DNA of 64,000 nucleotides from an uncultured Acidovorax sp. (GCA_913774625.1 CAJYHL010000033.1:59010-123009); one strand, 5' to 3'. Counted from the first letter of the stretch, positions 28,073 through 37,866 are shown. Program-made: numbers and translations. Notes: generated by a model not told the origin, from the sequence alone.

Positions 28073-29482
28073 CTACTGCGCGCTGGCCTGCTCGACCTGC
28101 GCTGCCGAGGTCAGCTGGATGCGCATGTTGGAGGCCAGCCGGTTGAAGGCGGCGCGCGACGCGGCCGACACGGGCTGGGCGGCCTCGCTCTGGCGGGCGA
28201 TGGTCATCGGGTCCTGGTGCTGGCCGTTGACGCGGAATTCGAAGTGCAGGTGCGGGCCGGTGGCCCAGCCGGTGGCGCCCACGGCGCCGATCTTCTGGCC
28301 CTGCTCCACGGTCTGGCCCTGGCGCACGTCGATGCGGCTCAGGTGGGCATAGACGGTGACGTGCTGGTTGCGGTGCTTCACGTAGATCACGTTGCCGTAG
28401 CCGTTCTGCACGCCGGCGAATTCGACCACGCCGTCGCCCACCGTGCGCACGGCCGTGCCCGTGGGCGCGGCGAAGTCGGTGCCCAGGTGGGCGCGCCACT
28501 TCTGCAGGATGGGGTGGAAGCGCATCTGGAAGCCGCTGGAGATGCGCGAGAACTCGACCGGCGAGGCCAGGTAGGCGCGGCGCATGCTCTCGCCTTCGAG
28601 CGTGTAGTAGGAGCCCTTGGCGGCGTTCGGCTCCTGGAACCAGACCGCGTCGTAGGTCTTGCCGTCGTTGTGGAATTCGGCGCTCAGCACGCGGCCGCTA
28701 CGCAGCGGCTCGCCGTCGGCTTCGAGCGTTTCATAGACCACGGAGAAGCGGTCGTCCTTGCGCAGCGCGCGGTGGAAGTCGATGTTGCTGGAGAACACCT
28801 CGGCCAGCTGGATGGCCACCGCGTCGGGGATGTTGGCCGCGTCGGTGGCCGCGAAGAGCGAGCTGCGGATGATGCCGCCGGCCAGCCGCGCACCCACGGT
28901 CAGCGGCGCGGTCTCGATGCGCGAAGCGAAGCTGCCGCCGTCCTTGCGCTCGACCACCAGGCGCTTGAAGCTGCCGCTGTCGTCGGGCGCCCAGCGGGCC
29001 ACGAGCCGCACCAGGCGGTGGTCTTCGGTGGCTTCGGCGGTGAGCGATCGGCCGCCGCGGCCCAGCAGGTTCTGGCGGACCTGGTTGTCGCTGCGCAGGA
29101 AGCCCGCGGCCGCCGGGTCTGCCACGCCCAGGCGCTGCAGGATGCTTTCGGCCGTGTCGTTGCTGCGGGCCTGGTCGGAGCGGTAGAGCGTGTAGCTGGG
29201 AATGTCCACCAGCTGGGTCAGCGGCGTGTCGCCGGCCAGCGATTCGACCGCATAAGACACGGTGCTGACGGGCAGGTCGGACGCATCGGGTGCCAGGGAG
29301 GCCACGGCGAAAGCGCCGCCGCCGCCCGTGAGCAGCAGGGTGGCGACAGCGGCGGTGATGCGTTTCGGGTGCTTGCGGGCGGTGTCGGCCAGGCGCTCGG
29401 TGAGCCGTTCGAGCAGGGCCAGGCAGGCGGTGGTCAAGCCATTGGTCAAAAGTCGTACCCCAAATGGATGCACCCGGGCCAT
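28073..29482 (-). CDS. M23 family peptidoglycan endopeptidase
   Basis: The protein of about 469 residues has an N-terminal membrane helix or signal anchor (RITAAVATLLLTGGGGAFAVASL), a middle region resembling the OapA/LysM-like part of MepM-type enzymes (SYTLYRSDQARSNDTAESIL), and a C-terminal LytM domain with metal ligands in HPILQKWRAHLGTDFAAPTG and HLHFEFRVNG. Such enzymes cut the peptide crosslinks of the wall. The exact start is uncertain: ATG 29482 has a GCAGGG ahead of it, but a later start nearer the membrane helix is possible. It is divergent from tyrS. Confidence 0.88.
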   Translation of the reverse strand: MARVHPFGVRLLTNGLTTACLALLERLTERLADTARKHPKRITAAVATLLLTGGGGAFAVASLAPDASDLPVSTVSYAVESLAGDTPLTQLVDIPSYTLYRSDQARSNDTAESILQRLGVADPAAAGFLRSDNQVRQNLLGRGGRSLTAEATEDHRLVRLVARWAPDDSGSFKRLVVERKDGGSFASRIETAPLTVGARLAGGIIRSSLFAATDAANIPDAVAIQLAEVFSSNIDFHRALRKDDRFSVVYETLEADGEPLRSGRVLSAEFHNDGKTYDAVWFQEPNAAKGSYYTLEGESMRRAYLASPVEFSRISSGFQMRFHPILQKWRAHLGTDFAAPTGTAVRTVGDGVVEFAGVQNGYGNVIYVKHRNQHVTVYAHLSRIDVRQGQTVEQGQKIGAVGATGWATGPHLHFEFRVNGQHQDPMTIARQSEAAQPVSAASRAAFNRLASNMRIQLTSAAQVEQASAQ

Positions 29483-29651
29483 GCCCTGCGGCAAGGCGTG
29501 CGGCAGAGGGCGGATGGCGGGGGCGGAATGTCGTCGTGTGCAGCGGGAGGGGGACGGCCAGGCCGTGACGGGCGGGCCACTAGAATCCGCCACTGCAATG
29601 TGGCCGGAAGTATAGCGATCCGCCTACGGCCAGACACGGAAAAAAACCCTT

Positions 29652-30887
29652 ATGAATCAATCTGCTGTTACAACTCCCCCGCTGACCGATGGTGTAGCGC
29701 AGGCCCTGGAAGTCACGCTGCGGGGCGTTGAAGAACTGCTGCCGCGCGACGATTGGGCGCGCAAGCTGGCGCGCTCGGAAACCACCGGCCAGCCGCTGCG
29801 CATCAAGCTGGGGCTGGACCCTACGGCGCCGGACATCCACATCGGCCACACGGTGGTGCTCAACAAGATGCGCCAGCTGCAGGACCTGGGCCACCAGGTG
29901 ATCTTCCTGATCGGAGACTTCACCACGCTGATCGGCGACCCCTCGGGCCGCAACACCACGCGCCCGCCGCTCACGCCCGAGCAGATCAAGATCAACGCCG
30001 AGACCTACTACACCCAGGCCGCCAAGGTGCTGGACCCGGCGCGCACCGAGATCCGCTACAACAGCGAATGGTGCGCGCCGCTGGGCTCTGCGGGCATGAT
30101 CCAGCTGGCCGCCAAGTACACCGTGGCGCGCATGATGGAGCGCAACGACTTCCACCAGCGCTTCACCGACGGCAGCTCGATCAGCCTGCACGAATTCCTC
30201 TACCCGCTGCTGCAGGGCTACGATTCGGTCGCCCTGAAGAGCGACCTGGAACTGGGCGGCACCGACCAGAAGTTCAACCTGCTGATGGGCCGCCATCTGC
30301 AGCAGGAATACGGCCAGGAGCCGCAGTGCATCCTGACCATGCCGCTGCTGGTGGGCCTGGACGGCGTGGACAAGATGTCCAAGTCCAAGAACAACTACAT
30401 CGGCATCACCGAAGACGCCAACACCATGTTCGCCAAGGTGCTGTCGATCTCCGACACGCTGATGTGGGACTGGTACACGCTGCTGTCGTTCAAGAGCCTG
30501 GCCGAGATCGCAGCGCTCAAGGCCGAGGTGGCGGGCGGCCGCAATCCCAAGGACGCCAAGGTGGCGCTGGCCAAGGAGATCACCGCGCGCTTCCACAGCG
30601 CCGCGGCGGCCGACGCGGCCGAGCAGGACTTCATCAACCGCAGCAAGGGCGGCGTGCCCGACGAGATCCCCGAGGTGTCGCTCTCCGGCGCGCCGCTGGG
30701 CATAGGCGCGCTGCTCAAGCAGGCCAACCTGGCGCCTTCGACCAGCGAGGCCAGCCGCCTGATCGACGGCGGCGGCGTGCGGGTGGACGGCTCGGTGGTC
30801 GGCGACCGGGGCCTGAAGCTGGATGCCGGCACCTACGTGGTGCAGGTGGGCAAGCGCAAGTTCGCGCGCGTGACGCTGGGCGCCTGA
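29652..30887 (+). CDS. tyrS: tyrosyl-tRNA synthetase
   Basis: This class I synthetase of 411 residues has the HIGH motif as [10 protein letters not shown] near residue 62, the Tyr-binding region [10 protein letters not shown], and KMSKS in [14 protein letters not shown] near 240. An S4 RNA-binding domain ends the protein ([16 protein letters not shown]). The sequence type resembles the TyrZ-like clade. A TAGAAT at 29580-29585 may be its -10 box. The stop converges with an isochorismatase-like gene 17 bp away. Confidence 0.96.
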   Translation: MNQSAVTTPPLTDGVAQALEVTLRGVEELLPRDDWARKLARSETTGQPLRIKLGLDPTAPDIHIGHTVVLNKMRQLQDLGHQVIFLIGDFTTLIGDPSGRNTTRPPLTPEQIKINAETYYTQAAKVLDPARTEIRYNSEWCAPLGSAGMIQLAAKYTVARMMERNDFHQRFTDGSSISLHEFLYPLLQGYDSVALKSDLELGGTDQKFNLLMGRHLQQEYGQEPQCILTMPLLVGLDGVDKMSKSKNNYIGITEDANTMFAKVLSISDTLMWDWYTLLSFKSLAEIAALKAEVAGGRNPKDAKVALAKEITARFHSAAAADAAEQDFINRSKGGVPDEIPEVSLSGAPLGIGALLKQANLAPSTSEASRLIDGGGVRVDGSVVGDRGLKLDAGTYVVQVGKRKFARVTLGA

Positions 30888-30904
30888 GGCGGCACGCGGC
30901 CGCG

Positions 30905-31603
30905 TTACACCAGGGCGGCGGCGTTGCGCCTCGCCCACCACAGGCGCAGCAGTTCGGACGAGTCGAGCACCAGGCCCAGGTGCAGCGACACCATGCTGAG
31001 CGCGGCCTTTTCCAGCGCGTCGTCGGTGCCGCGTACCAGGTCGCGCAGCACGATCACGCGGTAGTTGTGGTTGTTGGCGTCGAAGGCGGTGTTGAGCACG
31101 CAGCAGTCCGCGAAGCCGCCGTCGAGCACCACCGTCGTGATGCGCTGGTTGCGCAGCAGGAAGTCGAGGTCGGTGGGGTAGAAGGCCGACAGGCGCCGTT
31201 TGTTCTCCACGCGCAGGTCGCCCGGTTCCACCTGGGTCACCCATTCGGTCCAGCGGCTGCCTTCCAGGGCATGCGCCCCGGCATTCGGAATGTCGCCCAC
31301 ATGGAGCGGAAAGGTGCGCCGCCAGGCGGCCGGAATGCCGTTCAGGTCGTCTTCCCCGCCGGGCCGCAGCACCGACTTGACGTGGGCGATGCGCACGCCC
31401 AGGGCCCGGGCCTGGGCATGGAAGGCGTCGATGGGCGCCACCACGTCGCGGGCGCGCGGGGCGGGGCAGGGGCAGTCGGGACTGTCTTCCAGGTGCCCCC
31501 GGTGCATGTCGATGGACACGACGGCCGTGGTGGCCGGGTCGAGATAGTCGGGAAAGAGGGCCGTGTCCAGCACGCGCTCCTCGCCGTAGATCCAGGCCTT
31601 CAT
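30905..31603 (-). CDS. isochorismatase-like cysteine hydrolase
   Basis: The 232-residue protein shows the catalytic triad of this superfamily: Asp32 (SIDMHRGH), Lys135 (VENKRRLSAFYPTD) and Cys168 (GFADCCVLNTAFDANN). Members include RutB-type ureidoacrylate amidohydrolase, N-carbamoylsarcosine amidase and other C-N hydrolases. It is the last gene of a seven-gene minus-strand operon with a BMP-type ABC importer and a 2OG dioxygenase, overlapping the permease gene by 4 nt. The context favours hydrolysis of a nucleobase breakdown product, but that is inference; the N-terminal CPCP segment near residue 45 is unusual. Confidence 0.85.
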   Translation of the reverse strand: MKAWIYGEERVLDTALFPDYLDPATTAVVSIDMHRGHLEDSPDCPCPAPRARDVVAPIDAFHAQARALGVRIAHVKSVLRPGGEDDLNGIPAAWRRTFPLHVGDIPNAGAHALEGSRWTEWVTQVEPGDLRVENKRRLSAFYPTDLDFLLRNQRITTVVLDGGFADCCVLNTAFDANNHNYRVIVLRDLVRGTDDALEKAALSMVSLHLGLVLDSSELLRLWWARRNAAALV

Positions 31604-32526
31604 CGCCGTTCCTCACGTACATAGGGTTCGCCCAGGGCGCCGGGCTCCGCGTCGGTCCGGCGGTGGCCGAGCGCCACCCAGACCATCACGCCCAGCGTCA
31701 CCGCATAGGGCGTCATCAGCACAAAATACTGCGGCAGCTGTACGCCCGCTGCCGCCAGCTGCGGGATCAGCGCCTCGATGCAGCCGAACAGCAGGGCGCC
31801 GGCCAGGGCCTTCCAGGGCGACCAGCGCGCGAAGATCACCAGGCCCACGGCGATCCAGCCGCGCCCGCCGGTCATGCCCGCGATCCACAGCTTGGTGGAC
31901 AGCAGCGACAGATAGGCGCCCGCCAGTCCCACCAGCGCAGCGCCTGCCACCACCGCCGCGAAGCGGTATGCCGACACCGGAATGCCGGCCGCGTCGGCGG
32001 CCTGCGGGTTCTCGCCCACGGCCCTCAGGCGCAGGCCCGAATCCGTGTGCTGCAGGTAGTGCGCCACCGCCCAGAAGATCAGCGGCGTAAGGTAGGCCAC
32101 GGCGTTCTGCGACAGCAGCCGGCCCAGCACGGGCAGCTCGGCCAGCGGGCCCAGGGGGACGGGGCCGGCCGAGGTCACGGGCTGGTTGGTCCAGCCCATC
32201 AGCGTGCCCACCAGGCTGGTCAGGCCCTGGCAGAAGAAGACCAGCGCCAGCCCGGCGATGACCTGGTTGATGCGCAGCCACACCACCATGACCGCGAACA
32301 GCACCGACACCAGGCTGGCCGCGGACATGGCCAGCACCAGCGAGACGCCCGTCGCGCCGAAGGCCAACTGCGCGCCGATGGCCGCCAGCGCGCCGACCAG
32401 CATCAGCCCTTCGGCGCCCAGCGAAAGCACGCCCGAGCGTTCCGCGAGGATCAGGCCCAGCGCGGCCAGGGCATAGGGCGCGGCGAAGTCGGGAATGCTG
32501 CCGAACCAGTGCGTGAACAGTTCCAT
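31600..32526 (-). CDS. BMP-family ABC transporter permease 2 (NupQ/YufQ-like)
   Basis: A 308-residue membrane protein with about eight to nine helices and the permease signature SLGAEGLMLVGALAAIG near residue 35, plus RAVGENPQAADAAGIPV near 180, the conserved cytoplasmic loop that contacts the ATPase. It belongs to the branched permeases of nucleoside or simple sugar importers. The ATG at 32526 follows the permease 1 stop by 17 bp, and its own stop overlaps the hydrolase start by 4 nt. Confidence 0.88.
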   Translation of the reverse strand: MELFTHWFGSIPDFAAPYALAALGLILAERSGVLSLGAEGLMLVGALAAIGAQLAFGATGVSLVLAMSAASLVSVLFAVMVVWLRINQVIAGLALVFFCQGLTSLVGTLMGWTNQPVTSAGPVPLGPLAELPVLGRLLSQNAVAYLTPLIFWAVAHYLQHTDSGLRLRAVGENPQAADAAGIPVSAYRFAAVVAGAALVGLAGAYLSLLSTKLWIAGMTGGRGWIAVGLVIFARWSPWKALAGALLFGCIEALIPQLAAAGVQLPQYFVLMTPYAVTLGVMVWVALGHRRTDAEPGALGEPYVREERR

Positions 32527-32543
32527 GGAGGCGGGTTCCTGGG

Positions 32544-33665
32544 TCAGTCGGGCATCACGCGGCGCAGCCGGTGGCGGATGAAGAAATCGGAGGAGGCCAC
32601 GCAGATCACGATGATGGCCTGGATCAGCTGCACCATCGAAAACGGGATCTGGTAGAAGACCTGCAGGTTGCGCCCGGCCACGAACAGCGTCGCCACCAGC
32701 ACCGCCACCGCCGTGGCGGCCACCGGGTTGTTGCGCGCCAGGAAGGCGATGAGGATGCCCGAGAAGCCGTAGCCCTGGTAGAAGGCCTGGGTGAGCCGGC
32801 CCTCCTGCCCCGCGGCCACCAGGAAGCCGCCCAGCCCGGCCAGCGTGCCCGAGCCCAGCACCGTGCCCAGGATGACGGCGCGCACCGGCACGCCCACGGC
32901 GTCGGCCACGCGCGGGCTGGCGTTGACGAAGCGCAGGTACAGGCCCGCGCGGCTGGCCTGCACGAACCACCAGGCCAGCAGCATGGCCGCCAGGGCCAGC
33001 AGCACGGCCACGCCCGAGGGGCCGAAGAACTCGGGCAGCCGCTCGAAGCTGCGGAACTGCGGCGAATACGGGAAGGCGTCCTTCGGGTCCTTCCAGGCGC
33101 CGTAGACCAGATGCAGCAGGAAGTTGCTGGCGATGTAGTTGAGCATCAGCGTGGAGATGATCTCGTTGACGCCCAGGCGCAGCTTGAGCAGCGCCGGCCC
33201 CAGCGCCCACAGCAGGCCGCCGGCCAGGGCCGCCAGCGCCATCAGCGGCAGGCGCAGCGCGGGCGGGCCGATCTCGTGCAGCGAGAGCGCGGTGGCGGCG
33301 ATGGCGCCCCAGACCATCTGCCCTTCCAGCCCCAGGTTCCAGAAGCGCGCGCGGAAGGCGATGGAGGCGGCCAGGCCGATCAGGATCATGGGCGCGGCCT
33401 GGAACAGCACGGCCTGCAGGCTCTGCTGGTCGAAGAGCGTGGAGACGATGAATTCGTTGAACAGCTCGCCCGCGGGCACGCCGGCCGCCACCAGGATCAG
33501 CCCGGACAGCGCCAGGCCCGAGAGCACGGCCAGGCCCAGCACCAGCGCCTGGCGCGGCAGCGGCATCTGCTGGCGGATCTCCAGCGCATAGCGGCGGCCG
33601 GACAGGGGCTGGCTGCGCGCGGGCGCCGATGCGGGCGCGGAAGGAGTGGTGGTGGCTTCAGTCAT
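32544..33665 (-). CDS. BMP-family ABC transporter permease 1 (NupP/YufP-like)
   Basis: The 373-residue protein has about ten hydrophobic helices after a 35-residue polar N-terminus. The blocks FRARFWNLGLEGQMVWGAI, LGVNEIISTLMLNYIA and the loop RFVNASPRVADAVGVPV are those of the YufP/NupP permeases. It overlaps the ATPase gene by 8 nt (33658-33665). It pairs with permease 2 downstream to form the channel of the importer. Confidence 0.88.
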   Translation of the reverse strand: MTEATTTPSAPASAPARSQPLSGRRYALEIRQQMPLPRQALVLGLAVLSGLALSGLILVAAGVPAGELFNEFIVSTLFDQQSLQAVLFQAAPMILIGLAASIAFRARFWNLGLEGQMVWGAIAATALSLHEIGPPALRLPLMALAALAGGLLWALGPALLKLRLGVNEIISTLMLNYIASNFLLHLVYGAWKDPKDAFPYSPQFRSFERLPEFFGPSGVAVLLALAAMLLAWWFVQASRAGLYLRFVNASPRVADAVGVPVRAVILGTVLGSGTLAGLGGFLVAAGQEGRLTQAFYQGYGFSGILIAFLARNNPVAATAVAVLVATLFVAGRNLQVFYQIPFSMVQLIQAIIVICVASSDFFIRHRLRRVMPD

Positions 33666-35178
33666 GGTGGACCATGGCCTGGCCGATGGCCTGGCGGTCG
33701 GCGGGTTGGTGGGTCTGGTCGAACCGGGCCACGATGCGGCCGCCGGCCATCACGCCGATGCGGTCGGCCAGCGCCAGCACCTCGTCCAGGTCTTCGCTGA
33801 TGAGCAGCACGGCGGCACCGGCATCGCGCGCGGCCAGCAGGCGCGCATGCACCTGGGCGGTGGCGCGCACGTCCAGGCCCCGGCTGGGGCTGTGCGCCAG
33901 GATCAGCCGGGGCTGCTTGCTGAATTCGCGTGCGATCACCAGCTTCTGCGCATTGCCGCCCGACAGCAGGGCGGCCTTCTGCCGCAGCGAACGCACGCCC
34001 TGCACGTCGAAGGCGGCGACGGCGTCGCGCGCGTCCTGGTCGATGCGGCGGCGGCGCAGCCACCAGGGCGAGCCGTAGCGCCCGCCGTGGACCTGGCCGA
34101 TGGCGAAGTTCTCCGCGATCGACAGGCCCCCCGCCAGCGCATGGCTGTAGCGGTCGGCCGGAATGGCGGCCAGGCCCAGCGCGCGGCGGTCCGGGGCGGT
34201 GGCCGTGCGCAGGCTGCCGAAGCCGTCCAGCACGATGTCGCCGCCGGCTTCGGGGACCAGGCCCATGATGGCGGCTGCCAGCTCGCCCTGGCCGTTGCCG
34301 CCTACGCCGGCGATGCCGTAGATCTCGCCCGCATGCACGTCGAAGCTCACGTCCGCCAGGCACTGCCGGCCGCCGCCGGCGGGCGTGGCCAGCGCCTGAA
34401 GCGACAGGCACACCGCGCCCGGGGCGCTGCGCGCGCGGGGCGCAGGCGGCGGCGTGTCGCCCACCGTCATGCGGACCAGTTCGGCGGCCGAGGTGGCGCG
34501 CGGATCCACGGTGGCCACGGTGCGGCCGCCGCGCATCACGGTCACGCGGTCGGCGTAGGCCTTGACGTCGGCCATCTTGTGCGTGACCAGCACCACCGCG
34601 CAGCCGCGCTGCGCCAGGCCCTGCACGGTGGCCAGCAGGCGCTGGGCCTCCTGGTCGGTGAGCACGGCCGTGGGCTCGTCCAGGATCAGGATGCGCGCTC
34701 CGGCCAGCAGCACCTTGAGGATCTCCACGCGCTGCTGCTCGGCGATGGACAGGCTGTCCACGCGCTGGCGCGGGTCGATGGCGAAGCCCAGATCATCGGC
34801 CTGGGCGCGGATGCGCTCTTCCAGCGCGGCCAGCTGGCGGCGGTGGCCGCCGCCTTCGGGCGCCAGCCCCAGCAGGATGTTCTGCGCCACGGTGAAGGGC
34901 CGCACGAGCTTGAAGTGCTGGTGCACCATGCCGATGCGGTGGCGGGCCGCATCGCGCGGGCCGGCCAGCCGCACGGCGTTGTCGTCCACCAGCATCTCGC
35001 CCGACTCGGGCGCGTAGAGGCCGGCGGCGATGTTCATCAGCGAGGACTTGCCCGCGCCGTTCTCGCCCAGCAGGGCATGCACCTCGCCCCAGCGCGCATG
35101 GAAATGCGCGTCGTCCAGGGCCAGGAAGCCGTCGAAGCGCTTGCGGATGCCCCGCAAGGCCAGTGCGCTGGAGGACAT
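33658..35178 (-). CDS. BMP-family ABC transporter ATPase with two nucleotide-binding domains (NupO/YufO-like)
   Basis: The 506-residue protein has two ABC domains. The first has Walker A GENGAGKSSL near residue 40 and Walker B ILILDEPTAVL. Its signature region reads SLSIAEQQRVEILKVL, with SIAEQ in place of LSGGQ. The second domain has a degenerate Walker A (GVGGNGQGE) and the signature LSGGNAQKLVIARE, and its Walker B reads LILAHSPSRGLDV. This arrangement is usual for sugar- and nucleoside-type importers. The start at ATG 35178 lies 11 bp after the binding-protein stop. Confidence 0.9.
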   Translation of the reverse strand: MSSSALALRGIRKRFDGFLALDDAHFHARWGEVHALLGENGAGKSSLMNIAAGLYAPESGEMLVDDNAVRLAGPRDAARHRIGMVHQHFKLVRPFTVAQNILLGLAPEGGGHRRQLAALEERIRAQADDLGFAIDPRQRVDSLSIAEQQRVEILKVLLAGARILILDEPTAVLTDQEAQRLLATVQGLAQRGCAVVLVTHKMADVKAYADRVTVMRGGRTVATVDPRATSAAELVRMTVGDTPPPAPRARSAPGAVCLSLQALATPAGGGRQCLADVSFDVHAGEIYGIAGVGGNGQGELAAAIMGLVPEAGGDIVLDGFGSLRTATAPDRRALGLAAIPADRYSHALAGGLSIAENFAIGQVHGGRYGSPWWLRRRRIDQDARDAVAAFDVQGVRSLRQKAALLSGGNAQKLVIAREFSKQPRLILAHSPSRGLDVRATAQVHARLLAARDAGAAVLLISEDLDEVLALADRIGVMAGGRIVARFDQTHQPADRQAIGQAMVHHD

Positions 35179-35189
35179 GCCTGGCCCGC

Positions 35190-36290
35190 TCACTTCTGCG
35201 TGACCACGCCCTTGACGAACCAGTCCATCTTCCACAGGTCGGCATCGGACAGCACGGCGCCCGCCGGCACGCGCTCCTTGCCGTCGCGGTCCTTGAGCGG
35301 GCCGGCGAAGATCTGCTTGCCCTTCATCAGCGCGTCGCGCTCGGCCAGGATCAGCTTGACCTTGTCGGGCGGCACGGCCGGGCCGAAGCCCGCGATGTCG
35401 GTGCCGCCGCCGCTCATGGGGATGAAGGCGCCGTAGGGCGCGGGCTTCCAGCCGCCGGCGATGATCTTCTTGAGCTCGGGGATCAGGAACTTGTCCCAGA
35501 CCCAGACCGACGAGCACAGCGTGGCCTTGGGCGCGAACTGGCGCAGGTCGCGGTGGTGGCCCGTGCCGTAGACGCCGCGCTCCTGCGCCACGATCTGCGG
35601 CGTGGGGCTGTCCACGTGCTGGCCGATCACGTCGGCGCCCTGGTCGATCAGGGCCGAGGCCGCAGCGCGTTCCTTGACCGGGTCGTTCCAGCTGCCGGTG
35701 TAGATCACGTTGACCGTGGCTTTGGGGTTCATCTTCTGCGCGCCCAGCGCGTAGGCGTTGATGGTCCAGTTGACCACGCCGAAGGGATTGGCCGCCACGA
35801 AGCCGAGCTTGCCCGTCTTGCTGACGGCGCCCGCCGCCATGCCGCACAGGTACTGGCTTTCGTAGGTGCGGCCGTAGAAGGATTCGAGGTTGGGGCCGTT
35901 GGTCGTGCCCGAGGCGTTGAGGAAGGCCACGTCCGGGTGCTTGGCCGCCAGGTCCTTGAAGGCGTCGGAATGGCCGAAGGCGGTGCCGATCACGATGTTG
36001 GCGCCGCGCGAGATGAAGCGTTCGGCCGTGGGCTTGATGACCGAGGCGTCTTCCGAGATGTTCTCCACGTACTGCACCTTCTGGCCCAGGGCGGCCTCGA
36101 TCTTGACACGGGCCTCGTCCATCGCCTGCGTCCAGCCGCCGTCGTTCTTGGGGCCGTAGTACAGCATGGCGATGACCGGCTTGCCCTTGAGGGTGAAGCC
36201 TGCCTGCTGCGCCATGGCGGCAGGGGCGGCGAGGGCGGCGGAGCAGGCGACCAGGGCCGTGGCGGAAAGACGCATCAGGAGGCGTGACAT
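35190..36290 (-). CDS. BMP family substrate-binding protein
   Basis: The 366-residue protein starts with a signal sequence MSRLLMRLSATALVACSAAL that either ends at AMA-QQ or is lipidated at the LVAC box. The body is a basic membrane protein (Bmp/PnrA-like) domain with VIAMLYYGPKNDGGWTQAMDEA and IVIGTAFGHSDAFKDLAAKHP, and GFVAANPFGVVNWTINAYALG in the middle. Bmp proteins bind purine or other nucleosides and related compounds. AAAGG lies ahead of the ATG. It feeds the ATPase and permeases encoded directly downstream. Ligand specificity is not readable by eye. Confidence 0.9.
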   Translation of the reverse strand: MSRLLMRLSATALVACSAALAAPAAMAQQAGFTLKGKPVIAMLYYGPKNDGGWTQAMDEARVKIEAALGQKVQYVENISEDASVIKPTAERFISRGANIVIGTAFGHSDAFKDLAAKHPDVAFLNASGTTNGPNLESFYGRTYESQYLCGMAAGAVSKTGKLGFVAANPFGVVNWTINAYALGAQKMNPKATVNVIYTGSWNDPVKERAAASALIDQGADVIGQHVDSPTPQIVAQERGVYGTGHHRDLRQFAPKATLCSSVWVWDKFLIPELKKIIAGGWKPAPYGAFIPMSGGGTDIAGFGPAVPPDKVKLILAERDALMKGKQIFAGPLKDRDGKERVPAGAVLSDADLWKMDWFVKGVVTQK

Positions 36291-36382
36291 GTCTGAACCT
36301 TTCTGGAAGGGACGGTGCGTGGGAGTGGCGGAAAGAAGCCTGGGATGTGAAGAGCGTGCGGGCGCTGCGGCCCGTCCGGGCC

Positions 36383-36769
36383 TCACAGCATGTAGTTGAT
36401 GCGGAACACGTTGCCCTCGGGGTCGAGCAGCACGGCCTGATACCAGTGATAGTAGGTTTCATAGGGCGCCTTGACCAGCGTGGCGCCGGCCGCGAGCGCC
36501 ACGGGCACCCTGCTGTCCACCTCCTCGCGGCTGTCCACGTCGATGTTGAGCAGGAACTTCACGCCGCGCGTGTCCGAGAACTCGGACAGGTGCAGCAGCT
36601 CGTAGGCGTCGAGCGCGTTGAAGCCCAGGCTGCTCCTGCCGGTGTCCAGGCCCCGGAAGATGGGCGAGCGGATGGCCTCGATCTCCGGAAATCCGAACAC
36701 CTGCTGGTAGAAGCCGCTGAGCGCCACCACGTCGCGGGCGAAGACATTGACGTAGGAAAGATGTGCCAT
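36383..36769 (-). CDS. VOC superfamily protein
   Basis: A 128-residue vicinal-oxygen-chelate fold protein: MAHLSYVNVFARDVVALSGF, then YQQVFGFPEIEAI and the closing DPEGNVFRINYML. At the last metal-ligand position, where active enzymes often have Glu, the sequence has FRIN, so metal binding may be altered. It lies 17 bp downstream of the dioxygenase gene and 92 bp upstream of the Bmp gene. It may act on or bind the product of the dioxygenase; its reaction is unknown. Confidence 0.78.
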   Translation of the reverse strand: MAHLSYVNVFARDVVALSGFYQQVFGFPEIEAIRSPIFRGLDTGRSSLGFNALDAYELLHLSEFSDTRGVKFLLNIDVDSREEVDSRVPVALAAGATLVKAPYETYYHWYQAVLLDPEGNVFRINYML

Positions 36770-36786
36770 GTGCGTGCAGCGCCGGT

Positions 36787-37791
36787 TCAGGCCACGGCCT
36801 TGGTGCCGCCGAAGGTGGTCTGCTTCACGAACTTGGACGTGAGGTGCTCGCCCGAGGTGACGGGCGCATGGCGCGGCTGCTCTCCCGGGGCCAGGCAGCT
36901 GGGCAGGCATTCGGCCACCGCGTCGTAGTTGGGCTGGTGGAAGAAGACCAGCGACTGCCGGCGCGTGTTGACCAGCGCGTCGTCGAAGGGCGGGTTGACC
37001 ACGCGGTGCAGGGTGGAGACCCAGGTGTCGTTGGTCCACTGCATCATCAGATCGCCGATGTTGATGACGAAGCTGCCCTCCACCATGGGCACGTCCACCC
37101 ACTGGCCCGCCTTGTTGAACACCTGCAGGCCGGGGCCGTCGGGGCGCACGATGGTCAGGCTGCCGTAGTCGCTGTGCGCGCCCGCGCGCATCTGGCCGGG
37201 CAGCGGGGCCTCCTTCTGCGGCGGGTAGCTGAGCACGCGGAACATGCTGATGTGCCGGTCGATCTTGTCATCGAAGAAGGTCTCGGGCAGCTTCAGCGCC
37301 GTGGCGAAGATGCACATCAGCGAGCGCGCCAGGTCGCTCATGGCGTCGAAGTATTCGGTGTAGGCCTCGCGGAAGCCGGGCAGATCGGGCCAGGCGTTGG
37401 GCTCGAAGTGAGCGCCGGCCGCTGGGCCGCGGTGGTATTCGTCGTCGGGCACGTCGGAGGGGCCGATGGAGAACGATTCCTTCAGGTCGCCGGGCGCTGC
37501 CTCCTCCAGGCTGTACGAGAGGCCTTCCTCGCCCACGGCGCTGTAGCCGCGCACGGCATCGTCGCGGGGGCGGTCCACGCGGCGCTTGGCTTCCAGCGGC
37601 AGCGCGAAGAATTCGCGCGAAGCCTCGGACACGCGCTGGATCAGCTCGGGCGGGATCCCGTGGTGGGTCACGACCAGGAAGCCGATGTCGCGGCAGGCGC
37701 TATCCACCTGGCTGGCGACGAGGGACTTGCCTGCCGGCGTGCCGCCGAACCAGGGTTGAAGGTCGATCACGGGAACGTTCAGGACGGGCAT
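36787..37791 (-). CDS. isopenicillin-N-synthase-like 2OG-Fe(II) dioxygenase
   Basis: The 334-residue protein has the DIOX_N start VPVIDLQPWFGG and CRDIGFLVVTHHGIP. The iron ligands are His206 and Asp208 (AGAHSDYGSLTIV) and His262 (STLHRVVNP), and the 2-oxoglutarate-binding Arg278/Ser280 are in RRQS. The family includes thymine-7-hydroxylase and many plant-type oxidases. It is the first gene of the operon and is divergent from a RutR-like regulator, with a RutR-like palindrome 58 bp upstream of its ATG. This suggests oxidation of a nucleobase or related ring compound, which remains to be shown. Confidence 0.88.
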   Translation of the reverse strand: MPVLNVPVIDLQPWFGGTPAGKSLVASQVDSACRDIGFLVVTHHGIPPELIQRVSEASREFFALPLEAKRRVDRPRDDAVRGYSAVGEEGLSYSLEEAAPGDLKESFSIGPSDVPDDEYHRGPAAGAHFEPNAWPDLPGFREAYTEYFDAMSDLARSLMCIFATALKLPETFFDDKIDRHISMFRVLSYPPQKEAPLPGQMRAGAHSDYGSLTIVRPDGPGLQVFNKAGQWVDVPMVEGSFVINIGDLMMQWTNDTWVSTLHRVVNPPFDDALVNTRRQSLVFFHQPNYDAVAECLPSCLAPGEQPRHAPVTSGEHLTSKFVKQTTFGGTKAVA

Positions 37792-37848
37792 GGCACATCT
37801 CCGGTGCGGGGGAAGGATGGGCCTGCGCTCATGCAACGACCGTGCCAC

Positions 37849-37866
37849 TTGGACCAAATGGACAAA
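37849..37866. promoter_or_regulatory. candidate RutR-like operator
   Basis: TTGGACCAAATGGACAAA is an imperfect palindrome with six of eight arm positions paired around AA. It resembles the published E. coli RutR site TTGACCA-N2-TGGTCAA. It lies between the dioxygenase and the divergent RutR-like gene, so it could control both. Confidence 0.5.
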
